Shown here: one piece after another, positions 54,700-62,810 of the stretch
How the letters are laid out: each line of letters starts with the position of its first letter
How positions within the stretch are numbered: the stretch's first letter is position 1
NCBI RefSeq assembly: GCF_015056685.1
Contig: NZ_SVFW01000006.1
Location: 1 to 64,000, forward strand
Reading direction: 5' to 3'
Source of the DNA: Butyrivibrio sp.
Lineage (GTDB): Bacteria; Bacillota; Clostridia; Lachnospirales; Lachnospiraceae
DNA length: 64,000 nt
Position numbers and translations under genes: made by a program
Notes under the pieces: generated by a model
What the model was told of the DNA's origin: nothing
Databases searched by the model: none
Seen by the model: the letters and a program-made list of their open reading frames with translations, nothing else

Positions 54700-55838
54700 T
54701 TTGTTGGTGGCGGAGCATTTTGCGGAGCCGACGGCATTTCTGAAATGCCTTTAGAACCGGTATCTTGTGGTACCGGTTCTTTTATTGCATTATTATTGGT
54801 TTCAGCTGGGGCACCTTCTGTAGTTGGCATGTTATCTGTAGGAGGAGCATTTTCTGAAGCACTGTTATTTTCTTCGGGAGCTTCATTTAACTGAGATGCA
54901 TTTTGATTATCAGGTGCTATTTGCAGATCAGGATTGTTGTTGCCTTCGGATGGGATGTCGGGATTTTGCAGGCTCTCGGGATCATCAATTGGGATTTGCT
55001 TATCAGTTGTGTTTTCCTCCGGAATCTCACCTGGAATTTCAGAAGGACCATTTCCGTTACCTTCAGCACCAGAGTACTCTGAGAGTATCTCTTTTACGGG
55101 GAGTGACTTATAAACATCTTTAAGGGCTGATAAGTCCTGGCTGTTATCACCGGTAAAAGAATCTGTTTCATTATCAGGGTTGCTATCAGCTATTTGCTTC
55201 ATGGCTTCGAACCTTCCTGTACTCATACCGGAGCCTATGGCTTCCTGCCTTGAAGCTATATCAGATTCAAGGAGGCAAAGACTGATTTTGCTATCATCAA
55301 AAGCTTCGGTTATATCACCAGAAAGATCACTGTAAGAGCGTTCACTTCCGGGGACGACATCAATTAGTATTGAGGCATCGTCACCGAGGAGATAATTGTT
55401 TTCCTGTAAAACAGCAACTGTTTCTGATAGTGCATCGGAAAGAGTTTTGTTTTTCAGACTATCACTAAGGGCATCAACAACCTCGGCAGCATCGTCATTG
55501 AGGGCGGTTACGTTTATTACCCTGTTCAGTCTGTTTAAGGTGTATTCTATGGATGGATTTACATCGACTGTAACATAGGAATAAGCAAGAGCTGTCTCGT
55601 ACATATAGGAGAGGCCTGCAGCAATGATGATAAGGGCAGCAGCCGCATATGGCAGAAATAATCTGTACATGCTTTGATGCCTGTTTTTTTTGCCTCTTAT
55701 ATGACAGGTTGTTGGCGAGTCTGCAATGACTGATATTTCCTGGCCGACGTCAAAGTTACCGGCTATTTTTCTAAAGCATCCGTCATCGCAAAGAACGGCA
55801 CATATTCTTTTCTTTTTTTCCATTACAATTGCGTGCAT
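54696..55838 (-). CDS. rsgI: RsgI-type anti-sigma-I factor
   Basis: 380 residues. The N-terminal RsgI domain (1-55; KKRICAVLCDDGCFRKI) is cytoplasmic and binds SigI. A transmembrane helix follows (about 58-78), then the conserved extracytoplasmic segment TVDVNPSIEYTLNRLNRVINV. The C-terminal part (about 240-380) is a Pro/Asn/Glu-rich stalk with no recognised carbohydrate-binding module, unlike the cellulosome-linked RsgIs. It lies 11 bp after sigI, in the same operon. It probably controls SigI in response to an outside signal; the signal is unknown. Confidence 0.9.
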   Translation of the reverse strand: MHAIVMEKKKRICAVLCDDGCFRKIAGNFDVGQEISVIADSPTTCHIRGKKNRHQSMYRLFLPYAAAALIIIAAGLSYMYETALAYSYVTVDVNPSIEYTLNRLNRVINVTALNDDAAEVVDALSDSLKNKTLSDALSETVAVLQENNYLLGDDASILIDVVPGSERSYSDLSGDITEAFDDSKISLCLLESDIASRQEAIGSGMSTGRFEAMKQIADSNPDNETDSFTGDNSQDLSALKDVYKSLPVKEILSEYSGAEGNGNGPSEIPGEIPEENTTDKQIPIDDPESLQNPDIPSEGNNNPDLQIAPDNQNASQLNEAPEENNSASENAPPTDNMPTTEGAPAETNNNAIKEPVPQDTGSKGISEMPSAPQNAPPPTN

Positions 55839-55849
55839 GATCTGTCCCT

Positions 55850-56602
55850 TTACAAATTTGATGGAGAGTTAGTTATAAACCACATATATTCTGAAAGCTG
55901 TGGATAATCACCATTTATTATCAGTGTTGCAGTGATTATGTAGCGTCTGTATCTATCCAGCATTTTTCTTGATATTCGGCTTTTTTCCTCGAGTTCTTTC
56001 ATTGGAAGAGTTTTTGAACGTTTCATTTTCTGCAGCAGTTCTTCTGAAGTTAACATCGCCTTTACAGCCTTAGCGCATGCTCTCTTAGTCTTTTCCGTGC
56101 AGGGGGAGCATTTTGTCAGATCCATAAAGCTAAAACCATAGTCAGTAAGCTTGCTGCTGATCTCTGCTATCTCATCTTTTACAGTTACCTGATGGTCTAT
56201 GGAATCTTGTTTTAAATAAGAAATATCTGCTGATTTTTCCTTGAGCTCAAATGAAATAGGAGACTCCTTGTCCTCATCTATTTCTCCTTCAAAAAGGTAG
56301 GGTTCTACGCTAAACTCGCATTCATGGTGCTTTGCCTTTCTCATATGATCAAGAATCCTTCTCTTTATGACCAGATTTGCAAAACTTGAGAAAGCTCCTT
56401 TGGAAATATCGTAAGAATCGATAGCTTCAAGGAAAGCGCTAAGTGCAATGGAGTACTCATCATCACTTTCTGTTATGAATCTTCCCACACATTTATATGC
56501 ACAGTATTTTATGTATCCTGTGTTTTTTTCAATAAAAGAATTCAGCTGAGCCGGAGTATTTTTTACCTCTATGACTTCTTCGCTAAATGCATTCTTTTCC
56601 AT
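55850..56602 (-). CDS. sigI: RNA polymerase sigma factor SigI
   Basis: 250 residues from the ATG at 56602 with GGGAG 7 nt upstream; an earlier start at 56647 is less likely. Region 2 is visible in DDEYSIALSAFLEAIDSYDISKGAFSSFANLVIKRRILDHMRK, and the C-terminal SigI-specific helical domain in LKEL/CTEKTKRACAKA and SRKMLDRYRRYIIT. SigI factors in Firmicutes respond to heat or polysaccharides through RsgI. The neighbouring sortase-fusion and secreted-protein genes are plausible targets. Confidence 0.92.
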   Translation of the reverse strand: MEKNAFSEEVIEVKNTPAQLNSFIEKNTGYIKYCAYKCVGRFITESDDEYSIALSAFLEAIDSYDISKGAFSSFANLVIKRRILDHMRKAKHHECEFSVEPYLFEGEIDEDKESPISFELKEKSADISYLKQDSIDHQVTVKDEIAEISSKLTDYGFSFMDLTKCSPCTEKTKRACAKAVKAMLTSEELLQKMKRSKTLPMKELEEKSRISRKMLDRYRRYIITATLIINGDYPQLSEYMWFITNSPSNL

Positions 56603-56772
56603 AATTAACTCCCGAGTATATTGAATTATTCGAATATGGATGGACAAAGAATGGGGTAGCCCGCCAAAAAAGATTTTTTGAATTTTTTTAATGTGACCCC
56701 ACTATATTTGTTTGCTTGCAAGAAATATTACTGTGAGGAACTAAAAATAAATTAAAAATGGAGGAATCTATG

Positions 56773-57507
56773 ATGAAAAGAATAATTGGAACAATGACAG
56801 CAATAGCTTCGGCGATTATAATGCTTGCAACCGTGCAGGTTACAGCCATGGCAGCACCTCAGGCAAAAGATGCGCAGCCACCTGCTCAGGGAGCGGCACC
56901 TGTCCAGGGCGAAGCGCCAAAGGGCGGACAGGCACCAAAAGAGGGTGAGCAGCCACCGGAAATGCCTGATGCATCAGGAGCTGCAAGTACCGGTGAAGCA
57001 CCTGAAAAGCCAGAGGGTGAAGCTCCTAAAGAAGAGCCTAAGGATGGAGAAAAGCCTTTAGCAGACGCAGATATGACAACTTTGCTTGAAAATCTTCTTG
57101 AGGCAATCGAAGCTCTGGATGATGAAGATGTAAAAGAAAACATTACAGAATTATATGATGCATTTGTAGATGCCCTTGATGCAGAGCAGGCAGCAATAGA
57201 TGCAGAATCTGATGAAGACACATTAGCTGAAGTTAAGCAGGCTGTTGAAGATGCGAGAGCAGCGCTGCAGAGCGCTTTGGAAGAAGCAGGAATCGATTTT
57301 GACCTTGAACCAAAGACAGGTGATGAAGCGCCAAAGGCTATAGAGGATGGTGAAGAGTTATCCGAAGAAATTGCACCAAAGGATGCAGAGCCTGCCGTAA
57401 ATGAAGATGGAAGTGCTGATGAATCTGTTGAGAAGACAAGCCCTATCAAGAAGATTGGAAACGCAATAAAGAGCTTTTTTAACAAATTATTCAAAAAGAG
57501 CGAATAA
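56773..57507 (+). CDS. Secreted acidic Pro/Ala-rich protein
   Basis: 244 residues from the ATG at 56773 (GGAGGA 8 nt upstream; overlapping ATG at 56770). A signal peptide ends near TAMAAPQ. A Pro/Gly/Ala/Glu-rich stretch with GEAP and KPEGEAP repeats follows (about 30-95), then an acidic helical region (about 100-175), a second acidic linker and a basic amphipathic C-terminus (IKKIGNAIKSFFNKLFKKSE). No catalytic motif is seen. The C-terminus could bind the membrane or wall polymer. It is divergent from sigI. Confidence 0.75.
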   Translation: MKRIIGTMTAIASAIIMLATVQVTAMAAPQAKDAQPPAQGAAPVQGEAPKGGQAPKEGEQPPEMPDASGAASTGEAPEKPEGEAPKEEPKDGEKPLADADMTTLLENLLEAIEALDDEDVKENITELYDAFVDALDAEQAAIDAESDEDTLAEVKQAVEDARAALQSALEEAGIDFDLEPKTGDEAPKAIEDGEELSEEIAPKDAEPAVNEDGSADESVEKTSPIKKIGNAIKSFFNKLFKKSE

Positions 57508-57559
57508 TTAAGAGTTTATTAAATTGTGCGAAAGACTTTCAAAAAACAGTATTTAGCCG

Positions 57560-57610
57560 TATAATATAGTGTGGTTGTGTATAGTTTTTTAGCTGTGCAG
57601 ACCACACTAT
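57560..57610 (+). promoter_or_regulatory. clpP promoter region with inverted repeat
   Basis: TATAAT at 57560-57565 has no good -35 box. It is directly followed by ATAGTGTGGT (57566-57575), whose exact reverse complement ACCACACTAT is at 57601-57610. The position at the start of the transcript suits an operator or a leader hairpin. No CtsR heptad or CIRCE element was seen. Confidence 0.5.
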
Positions 57611-57664
57611 TTAGGTTTAGTGGTAAATAATGCTTTTTGATAAGGCAAGGTTGGAGGACAGATA

Positions 57665-58267
57665 ATGAGTTTAATACCTTATGTCATTGAACAAACAAGC
57701 CGTGGAGAGAGATCTTATGATATTTACTCCAGACTTTTAAAAGAAAGAATCGTATTCCTTGGTGAGGAAGTTAATGCTACATCAGCAAGTATTGTTGTTG
57801 CACAGCTTCTTTTCCTTGAGGCAGAGGATCCTAACAAGGATATCCACATGTATATCAACAGCCCAGGAGGAGAGATCACTTCCGGAATGGCTATCTACGA
57901 TACAATGCACTACATCAAGTGTGATGTAAGCACAATCTGTATCGGTATGGCTGCCAGCATGGGTGCATTCCTTCTTGCAGGTGGTGCAAAGGGGAAGAGA
58001 ATGGCACTTCCTAACGCTGAAGTTATGATCCATCAGCCACTTGGCGGAACACAGGGCCAGGCTACAGAAATTGAGATTGCTGCAAAGCACATCCTCAGAA
58101 CAAAAGAGAAGATGAACAGAATGCTTGCAGAAAATACAGGAAAGACATATGAGCAGGTTTGCGCAGATACAGAGCGTGATAACTGGCTTTCAGCTCAGGA
58201 AGCTCTTGACTACGGTCTTATCGATTCAATCATTGAGAATCGTCCTGTAGAAAAGGAATCTAAGTAA
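57665..58267 (+). CDS. clpP: ATP-dependent Clp protease proteolytic subunit
   Basis: Self-compartmentalised serine protease that degrades substrates delivered by ClpX. 200 residues with MSLIPYVIEQTSRGERSYDIYSRL, the nucleophile Ser98 in GMAASMGA, His123 in MIHQPLGG, and Asp172 in ERDNWLSAQEA. GGAGG precedes the ATG. clpX follows after 14 bp as one operon. Confidence 0.98.
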   Translation: MSLIPYVIEQTSRGERSYDIYSRLLKERIVFLGEEVNATSASIVVAQLLFLEAEDPNKDIHMYINSPGGEITSGMAIYDTMHYIKCDVSTICIGMAASMGAFLLAGGAKGKRMALPNAEVMIHQPLGGTQGQATEIEIAAKHILRTKEKMNRMLAENTGKTYEQVCADTERDNWLSAQEALDYGLIDSIIENRPVEKESK

Positions 58268-58281
58268 TCAAAGGAGATGTT

Positions 58282-59550
58282 ATGGCAGGAAAAAATTCCG
58301 GAGAGATCAGGTGCTCTTTTTGTAACAAGACACAGGATCAGGTAAAAAAGTTAATAGCAGGACCTGCAGGAGTATATATTTGTGATGAATGCGTTGAGAT
58401 ATGCGCAGATATCATAGAGGAAGAGTTCGAGGACGAGCCTGTCGCAGCCAGCGAAAAGAACATCAATCTTCTTAAGCCGGTTGAGATCAGAAACTTTCTT
58501 GATGAGTATGTAATCGGACAGGATGAAGCTAAAAAGGTTTTAGCAGTTTCTGTTTATAACCATTACAAGAGAGTTCTTGCTCCTAAGAGCGAGGACAAAA
58601 ACGATGTTGAGCTTCAAAAGAGTAACATTATCATGATCGGACCTACAGGTTCAGGTAAAACATATCTTGCACAGACACTTGCCAAGATCATAAATGTTCC
58701 TTTTGCTATCGCTGATGCTACTACTCTTACTGAGGCAGGTTATGTTGGTGAGGACGTTGAGAATATTCTCCTTAAACTTATCCAGAATGCTGACTACGAT
58801 ATTGAGAGAGCTCAGTACGGAATTGTTTATATCGATGAGATTGATAAGATCACTAAAAAGAGTGAGAACGTATCTATAACAAGAGATGTTTCAGGTGAAG
58901 GTGTACAGCAGGCACTTCTTAAGATCGTAGAAGGTACTGTTGCAAGTGTTCCACCTCAGGGCGGAAGAAAGCATCCTCATCAGGAGCTTATCCAGATTGA
59001 TACAAGCAATATCCTCTTCATCTGCGGCGGTGCATTTGATGGTCTTGATAAGATTGTTGAGGCAAGACTTGACAGAAATTCAATCGGATTCAATGCAGAG
59101 ATTGCTGATAAGTCAGAAAGAGAGATCGGAGAGGTCCTTAAAGAGGTAACACCTCAGGATCTTGTTAAGTTTGGTCTCATTCCTGAGTTTGTAGGACGTG
59201 TGCCGATCACAGTTACTTTGGAAGGTCTTTCCAAGGAAGCTTTGGTCAAGATCCTTACAAAGCCAAGGAATGCCCTTGTTAAGCAGTATCAGAAGCTCTT
59301 TGACTTCGATGATGTTAAGCTTACATTCGAGGATGAAGCAGTTCAGAGAATTGCAGAGATGGCTTACGAGAGAGAAACAGGAGCCCGTGGACTTCGCTCC
59401 ATTATGGAGAAGACTATGATGGATGTTATGTATCAGATTCCTTCTGATGACACCATCAGCGAGTGTGTTATCACAGATGCTTCTGTAGATGGCACAAGCC
59501 AGCCACTCATCGTCCACAAGGACAGCAAGAAATTAAAACAGGCTAAATAA
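58282..59550 (+). CDS. clpX: ATP-dependent Clp protease ATPase subunit ClpX
   Basis: AAA+ unfoldase that feeds ClpP. 422 residues: an N-terminal zinc domain (CSFC near 12-15 and CDEC near 34-37), Walker A GPTGSGKT at 120-127, Walker B IVYIDEIDKI, pore loop GYVGEDVE, sensor region GARGLRSI and the ClpP-docking loop with IGF (NSIGFNAE). All are intact. Confidence 0.98.
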   Translation: MAGKNSGEIRCSFCNKTQDQVKKLIAGPAGVYICDECVEICADIIEEEFEDEPVAASEKNINLLKPVEIRNFLDEYVIGQDEAKKVLAVSVYNHYKRVLAPKSEDKNDVELQKSNIIMIGPTGSGKTYLAQTLAKIINVPFAIADATTLTEAGYVGEDVENILLKLIQNADYDIERAQYGIVYIDEIDKITKKSENVSITRDVSGEGVQQALLKIVEGTVASVPPQGGRKHPHQELIQIDTSNILFICGGAFDGLDKIVEARLDRNSIGFNAEIADKSEREIGEVLKEVTPQDLVKFGLIPEFVGRVPITVTLEGLSKEALVKILTKPRNALVKQYQKLFDFDDVKLTFEDEAVQRIAEMAYERETGARGLRSIMEKTMMDVMYQIPSDDTISECVITDASVDGTSQPLIVHKDSKKLKQAK

Positions 59551-59558
59551 AAAATAAA

Positions 59559-59598
59559 AGCTGTGAGAAATGAGAGATCATTTTTCACAGCTTCTTTT
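59559..59598. terminator. Bidirectional terminator between clpX and engB
   Basis: AAGCTGTGAGAAATGA (59559-59574) and TCATTTTTCACAGCTT (59578-59593) form a long stem flanked by an A-run and T6. Confidence 0.85.
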
Positions 59599-60207
59599 TT
59601 AAGCTTCAGTTGAAGGAGATGCTTCCGTGAGCAGTTCATCCATGAAGTCGTAGATTTCCTGTCTGCCTTCTTTGGATAATGCTGAATATGGGAAGATTTT
59701 AATTTCATCAGGAAGGCCAAGGCCGTTCCTTAACATGTTCAGGTGCTTCTCGCGCTGAGAAGGCTTGATCTTATCAGCCTTGGTTGCAATGATAACCGGC
59801 TGGAAGCCCTGATGAACGATCCATTTGTACATCTGAACGTCGTTGGCTGAAGGTTCGTGACGAATATCGATAAGAAGGAAAACTCTAAGGAGCTGCTTGG
59901 ATGTGTGGAGATAGTTCTCAATCATTTTTCCCCACTGTTCCTTAACCTTTTCAGGAACACGAGCAAATCCGTATCCCGGAAGGTCTACAAGGTAGAACTC
60001 GTTGTTTATATTGTAGTAGTTGATTGTCTGAGTCTTTCCAGGCTCCTGTGAAGTTCTGGCATAGTTTTTACGATTCATTATGCCGTTAATGAGTGAGCTT
60101 TTGCCTACATTACTTTTTCCTGCGAAGGCAAATTCAGGAAACTGATTGTCTGGAAGTGTGCTTGTGATTCCACAAACTGTTTCAAGATTTACATTTTTAA
60201 TAACCAT
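59599..60207 (-). CDS. engB: Ribosome biogenesis GTPase EngB/YsxC
   Basis: GTPase needed for 50S subunit assembly. 202 residues with P-loop GKSNVGKSSLI near 30-40, GKTQTINYY switch I, DLPGYGFA (G3) and TKADK (G4). In many Firmicutes engB follows clpX/lon on the same strand; here it faces clpX and no lon lies between. A possible alternative start is not needed; the ATG begins the conserved MVIKNVNLETVCG. Confidence 0.95.
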   Translation of the reverse strand: MVIKNVNLETVCGITSTLPDNQFPEFAFAGKSNVGKSSLINGIMNRKNYARTSQEPGKTQTINYYNINNEFYLVDLPGYGFARVPEKVKEQWGKMIENYLHTSKQLLRVFLLIDIRHEPSANDVQMYKWIVHQGFQPVIIATKADKIKPSQREKHLNMLRNGLGLPDEIKIFPYSALSKEGRQEIYDFMDELLTEASPSTEA

Positions 60208-60310
60208 GCTATTCTCTCTATTCTTTGTAATTGATGCTTAACAATAATCATTGATTAAGTTAAAATTTAAGGTGAATGTTAATACATTATAGCATATTCG
60301 GAGGCAGAGT

Positions 60311-60910
60311 ATGGAAACACTTAAAAAAATGAAGTTAAATTACGTGATTGAAGCCATTGTGATGATTGCTATAGGTGCTGTTCTTATATTCTGGACAGAA
60401 GCGAGCCTTCTCATCATGGCGAGAGCGTTGGCAATCCTGCTGGTAATAGCAGGTGTGATATTTGTATTCAGCTATTTTTTGCATAAAGAGCGCAGCATTG
60501 TGATGTCAGGCGGTTTTGCAATGGGAGTTATTATTGCAGCCATTGGCGTTTGGATCTTCCTTAAGCCTGATACATTTACCGATTTTATCCCCAAGCTCTT
60601 TGGCGTATTTATCCTGCTTAGCGGACTTATGAATCTGGGACAGACAATCTCTCTTGTCAGCTACAGATATTCGCTTTGGTGGATCTCATTGATCCTTGCA
60701 GTAGGAACTATCGGTATGGGAGCATTTCTTTTGTTTAATCCTAAGGATGCAAAAGAAATAGCGGTGACTATCATCGGAATATTCCTGGTTTATGATGGAA
60801 TCACCAATCTGTGGACAATATCAAGAGTCTCCAAGTATGCAAAGAGAGTTAACCAGGAGATGAATGCTGTCGATGTTGAAGCAGTTGTTGAGGATGTAGA
60901 TAAAAAGTAA
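60311..60910 (+). CDS. DUF308/HdeD-like membrane protein
   Basis: 199 residues with GGAGG before the ATG. Six hydrophobic helices arranged as three pairs (about 15-170), each pair with a Gly-rich turn (VIAGVIFVFSYF, IGVWIFLKPDTF, ILLSGLMNLGQ), the DUF308 pattern. The C-terminal 30 residues are acidic. Function unknown; HdeD relatives are acid-stress linked. A 22-bp gap joins it to the next gene. Confidence 0.88.
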   Translation: METLKKMKLNYVIEAIVMIAIGAVLIFWTEASLLIMARALAILLVIAGVIFVFSYFLHKERSIVMSGGFAMGVIIAAIGVWIFLKPDTFTDFIPKLFGVFILLSGLMNLGQTISLVSYRYSLWWISLILAVGTIGMGAFLLFNPKDAKEIAVTIIGIFLVYDGITNLWTISRVSKYAKRVNQEMNAVDVEAVVEDVDKK

Positions 60911-60932
60911 TGCCGGAAATTGAGGAATAATA

Positions 60933-62123
60933 ATGACATTTGAACCAATAGAGGTATCGCTTGATGAGGGCTGCATTGATGCTTTCATCAGGCGATATCA
61001 TTTTAATGACAATGAAAAAGCAGAAATAATAAGAATTTACAGGAAGATTGCTCCAAGAGTTCATGCTATTTTTCACCATATCATCGAAGAGGATGAAGAG
61101 GGAAAAAAGTCTGCACTTGTAGTAGCAAGTCTTGGAAGAGCAATTGATGAGTTTCAGAATAATCTTTTGGAAAAGGGAAATATTCAGGAAGCCTATATTG
61201 TTGATTGTCTGGGACTGGATTTTTTATCACTTGCCTATGAAAAAATAGATGAAAAGCTCCATGAGTCCACAGGTCTTTATGCCGGAGGATATCAGTTTGC
61301 AGGAAGTGATGACTTTCCGCTTGAAAGTATTCCTGAAGCCATGAAAAAGCTTGGACAAAAGAAAATAAGATATAATGACGCCTTTGTGCTTGTTCCCAAA
61401 AAGAGTGTTGTGTTTAGGACTCAACTATTTGAAAAGCAGCAGGAAAAGCATTCCAAGTGTAGTAGCTGCAGCGCTGAAAAATGCGTATACAGGACAAGTG
61501 AGTATGCCGGAGCTACAAGAGTTTTGAAAGATAATGCAGATGTGAAAATAGATTTGTCGAAAGAGAAGAGAGAAAACATGGGAGACGGTGATAAGAGGGC
61601 AAAAGGCCTGATCCACCTTTATACCGGCGATGGCAAGGGCAAGACTACAGCATCTATCGGACTTGCCATAAGAGCAGCAGGTTCCGGCAAAAAAGTTGTA
61701 TTCACCCAGTTCATGAAAGGAAGACAAACATCAGAACTAAACTCTTTTGCCCTGATCCCGAATATTAAAGTCATAAGAAGTGATAAAAACCTCGGCTGGT
61801 TCAAAAAGGACTCGGAAGACTCTGTATCCGCGTTTACCGGCGAACACAACAGAATCCTTACAGAAATAGAAAAACTCGTAAGTAGTGGAGAGTGTGACGT
61901 CCTTGTCATGGATGAATCCACCTATCCCTACAATTACGGGATTATTGATAAGGACAGATTTGAAGCTTTGATACTAAACAAGCCTGCCTATATGGAAATT
62001 GTTTTAACAGGTAGAAATGCACCTGACTTTTTTATTGATAATGCAGATTATATTACAGAGATGAAGAAAATAAGGCATCCTTACGACGAAGGCATTGAAG
62101 CGCGCCTGGGCATTGAATATTGA
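60933..62123 (+). CDS. MetH-activation-like domain fused to cob(I)alamin adenosyltransferase
   Basis: 396 residues with two parts. The C-terminal part (about 225-396) is CobO/BtuR: P-loop TGDGKGKTTASIGLAIRAAG, FTQFMKG, LVMDESTYPYNYG, VLTGRNAPDFFIDNADYITEM. It transfers the adenosyl group from ATP to cob(I)alamin. The N-terminal part (about 1-195) resembles the short clostridial relatives of the methionine-synthase activation domain, with SLDEGCIDAFIRRYHF at the start and a Cys cluster (C176, C179, C184, in CSSCSAEKCVYR) that could bind a metal or cofactor. Joining of the two is inferred to couple cobalamin reduction and adenosylation. Confidence 0.85.
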   Translation: MTFEPIEVSLDEGCIDAFIRRYHFNDNEKAEIIRIYRKIAPRVHAIFHHIIEEDEEGKKSALVVASLGRAIDEFQNNLLEKGNIQEAYIVDCLGLDFLSLAYEKIDEKLHESTGLYAGGYQFAGSDDFPLESIPEAMKKLGQKKIRYNDAFVLVPKKSVVFRTQLFEKQQEKHSKCSSCSAEKCVYRTSEYAGATRVLKDNADVKIDLSKEKRENMGDGDKRAKGLIHLYTGDGKGKTTASIGLAIRAAGSGKKVVFTQFMKGRQTSELNSFALIPNIKVIRSDKNLGWFKKDSEDSVSAFTGEHNRILTEIEKLVSSGECDVLVMDESTYPYNYGIIDKDRFEALILNKPAYMEIVLTGRNAPDFFIDNADYITEMKKIRHPYDEGIEARLGIEY

Positions 62124-62137
62124 TTATCCAATAAAAA

Positions 62138-62186
62138 GGGAGAGTATTATGGTTTTAAACATTTTGTTTTTGCCAGAATACTCTCT
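62138..62186. terminator. GGAGAGTATT hairpin shared by element B and the cobO-fusion gene
   Basis: GGGAGAGTATT (62138-62148) pairs with AATACTCTCTC (62177-62187), with GG/CC extending the stem. On the minus strand it is followed by CTTTTTATT, a good terminator for element B. On the plus strand it may also end the upstream cobO-fusion transcript. Confidence 0.65.
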
Positions 62187-62257
62187 CTTTGTATGAGGGT
62201 AAGCACCTAGCGGTGTGGCTGGTCATTATGCCTCGGGCTCTGAATCCAGGAACAGTA
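62138..62257 (-). ncRNA. Conserved structured element, short copy B
   Basis: Read on the minus strand from 62257: TACTGTTCCTGGATTCAGAG, CCCGAGGCA, CCAGCCACACCG, a CACC-loop-GGTG hairpin whose loop differs from copies A and C (GCTA instead of GCA), GCTTACCC, CATACAAAG and the GAGAGTATT hairpin. The ~140-nt domain with the CCGACGGTGAG stem in A and C is cleanly absent, leaving flanks joined. It directly follows array B on the same strand (minus). Confidence 0.7.
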
Positions 62258-62280
62258 GGGGTGGCTACTTTTCTGACTAT

Positions 62281-62517
62281 GGGTAATTTTTTAATATTCC
62301 GACCTTTTACCCGTGTTTTGTTAGTACCCATGGGCAATATTTAATTTTCTCTGCCTTTTACCCGAGCTATCAGACATTCATTGGGTAAATCTATTATTTT
62401 TTTCATATTTGCCCAAGCTTGTCCAATAATTCTCGGGTAATAATCATCTCTTTTATTTCCTTACCCAAATCATACACTAACTCATGGGTAAAAACCTGCA
62501 TTTTGTTCTTTTTGCCC
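62281..62517. repeat. Array B: alternating GGGTAA / TTRCCC at a 51-bp period
   Basis: GGGTAA (GGGCAA once) begins at 62281, 62332, 62383, 62435 and 62486. TTACCC or TTGCCC begins at 62307, 62358, 62409, 62461 and 62512. Each forward-to-reverse gap is exactly 20 nt (five of five) and each reverse-to-forward gap 19 or 20 nt. The intervening sequences are A/T rich and all different. Relative to the minus strand, this array lies upstream of element B, as arrays A and C lie upstream of their elements. Confidence 0.88.
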
Positions 62518-62690
62518 GCAATGCTCTTTAAAAATGGACAATACGAGACCATGATTTGAGACCAAAACACTTTTATTGGCACTTTCAATTGGTCCATATA
62601 AGATAAATCAGGCTGTTTATAATAGAGTTATCTTATATACACAGTTGGCCGAAGACATTGCAACGCAGAGCCGCTTATGCCTCTATGTTA
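62518..62690. other. Divergent region between arrays B and C
   Basis: Non-coding, A/T rich. TATAAT lies at 62618-62623 (plus) without a clear -35 box; GGTCTC occurs twice on the minus strand (about 62547 and 62562). If the units are transcribed, both promoters should be here. No gene is supported. Confidence 0.35.
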
Positions 62691-62778
62691 TGCACGCCGT
62701 CCAGGGAAAATCTATTCTAGCGTGCCTTGCATCCATATACCTTGCACGCAATCTGATAATAATTCACTTTAGCGTGCA
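62691..62778. repeat. Array C: alternating TGCACGC / TAGCGTG at a 52-bp period
   Basis: TGCACGC begins at 62691 and 62743, TAGCGTG(C) at 62718 and 62770. Both repeat at exactly 52 bp. Gaps are 20 nt within a pair and 18 nt between pairs, the same 7-20-7-18 pattern as array A. Only two periods are seen; no clear earlier site appears at 62639 or 62666. It lies upstream of element C on the plus strand. Confidence 0.7.
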
Positions 62779-62810
62779 CGAAGCATCTGTTCAGGACAGT
62801 CATATCCTAC

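Noticed and set aside
56629..56657. SigI-type autoregulated promoter upstream of sigI
   Set aside because: ACCCC and CGAA are present on the minus strand, but the 20-nt gap seems too long for a SigI promoter.
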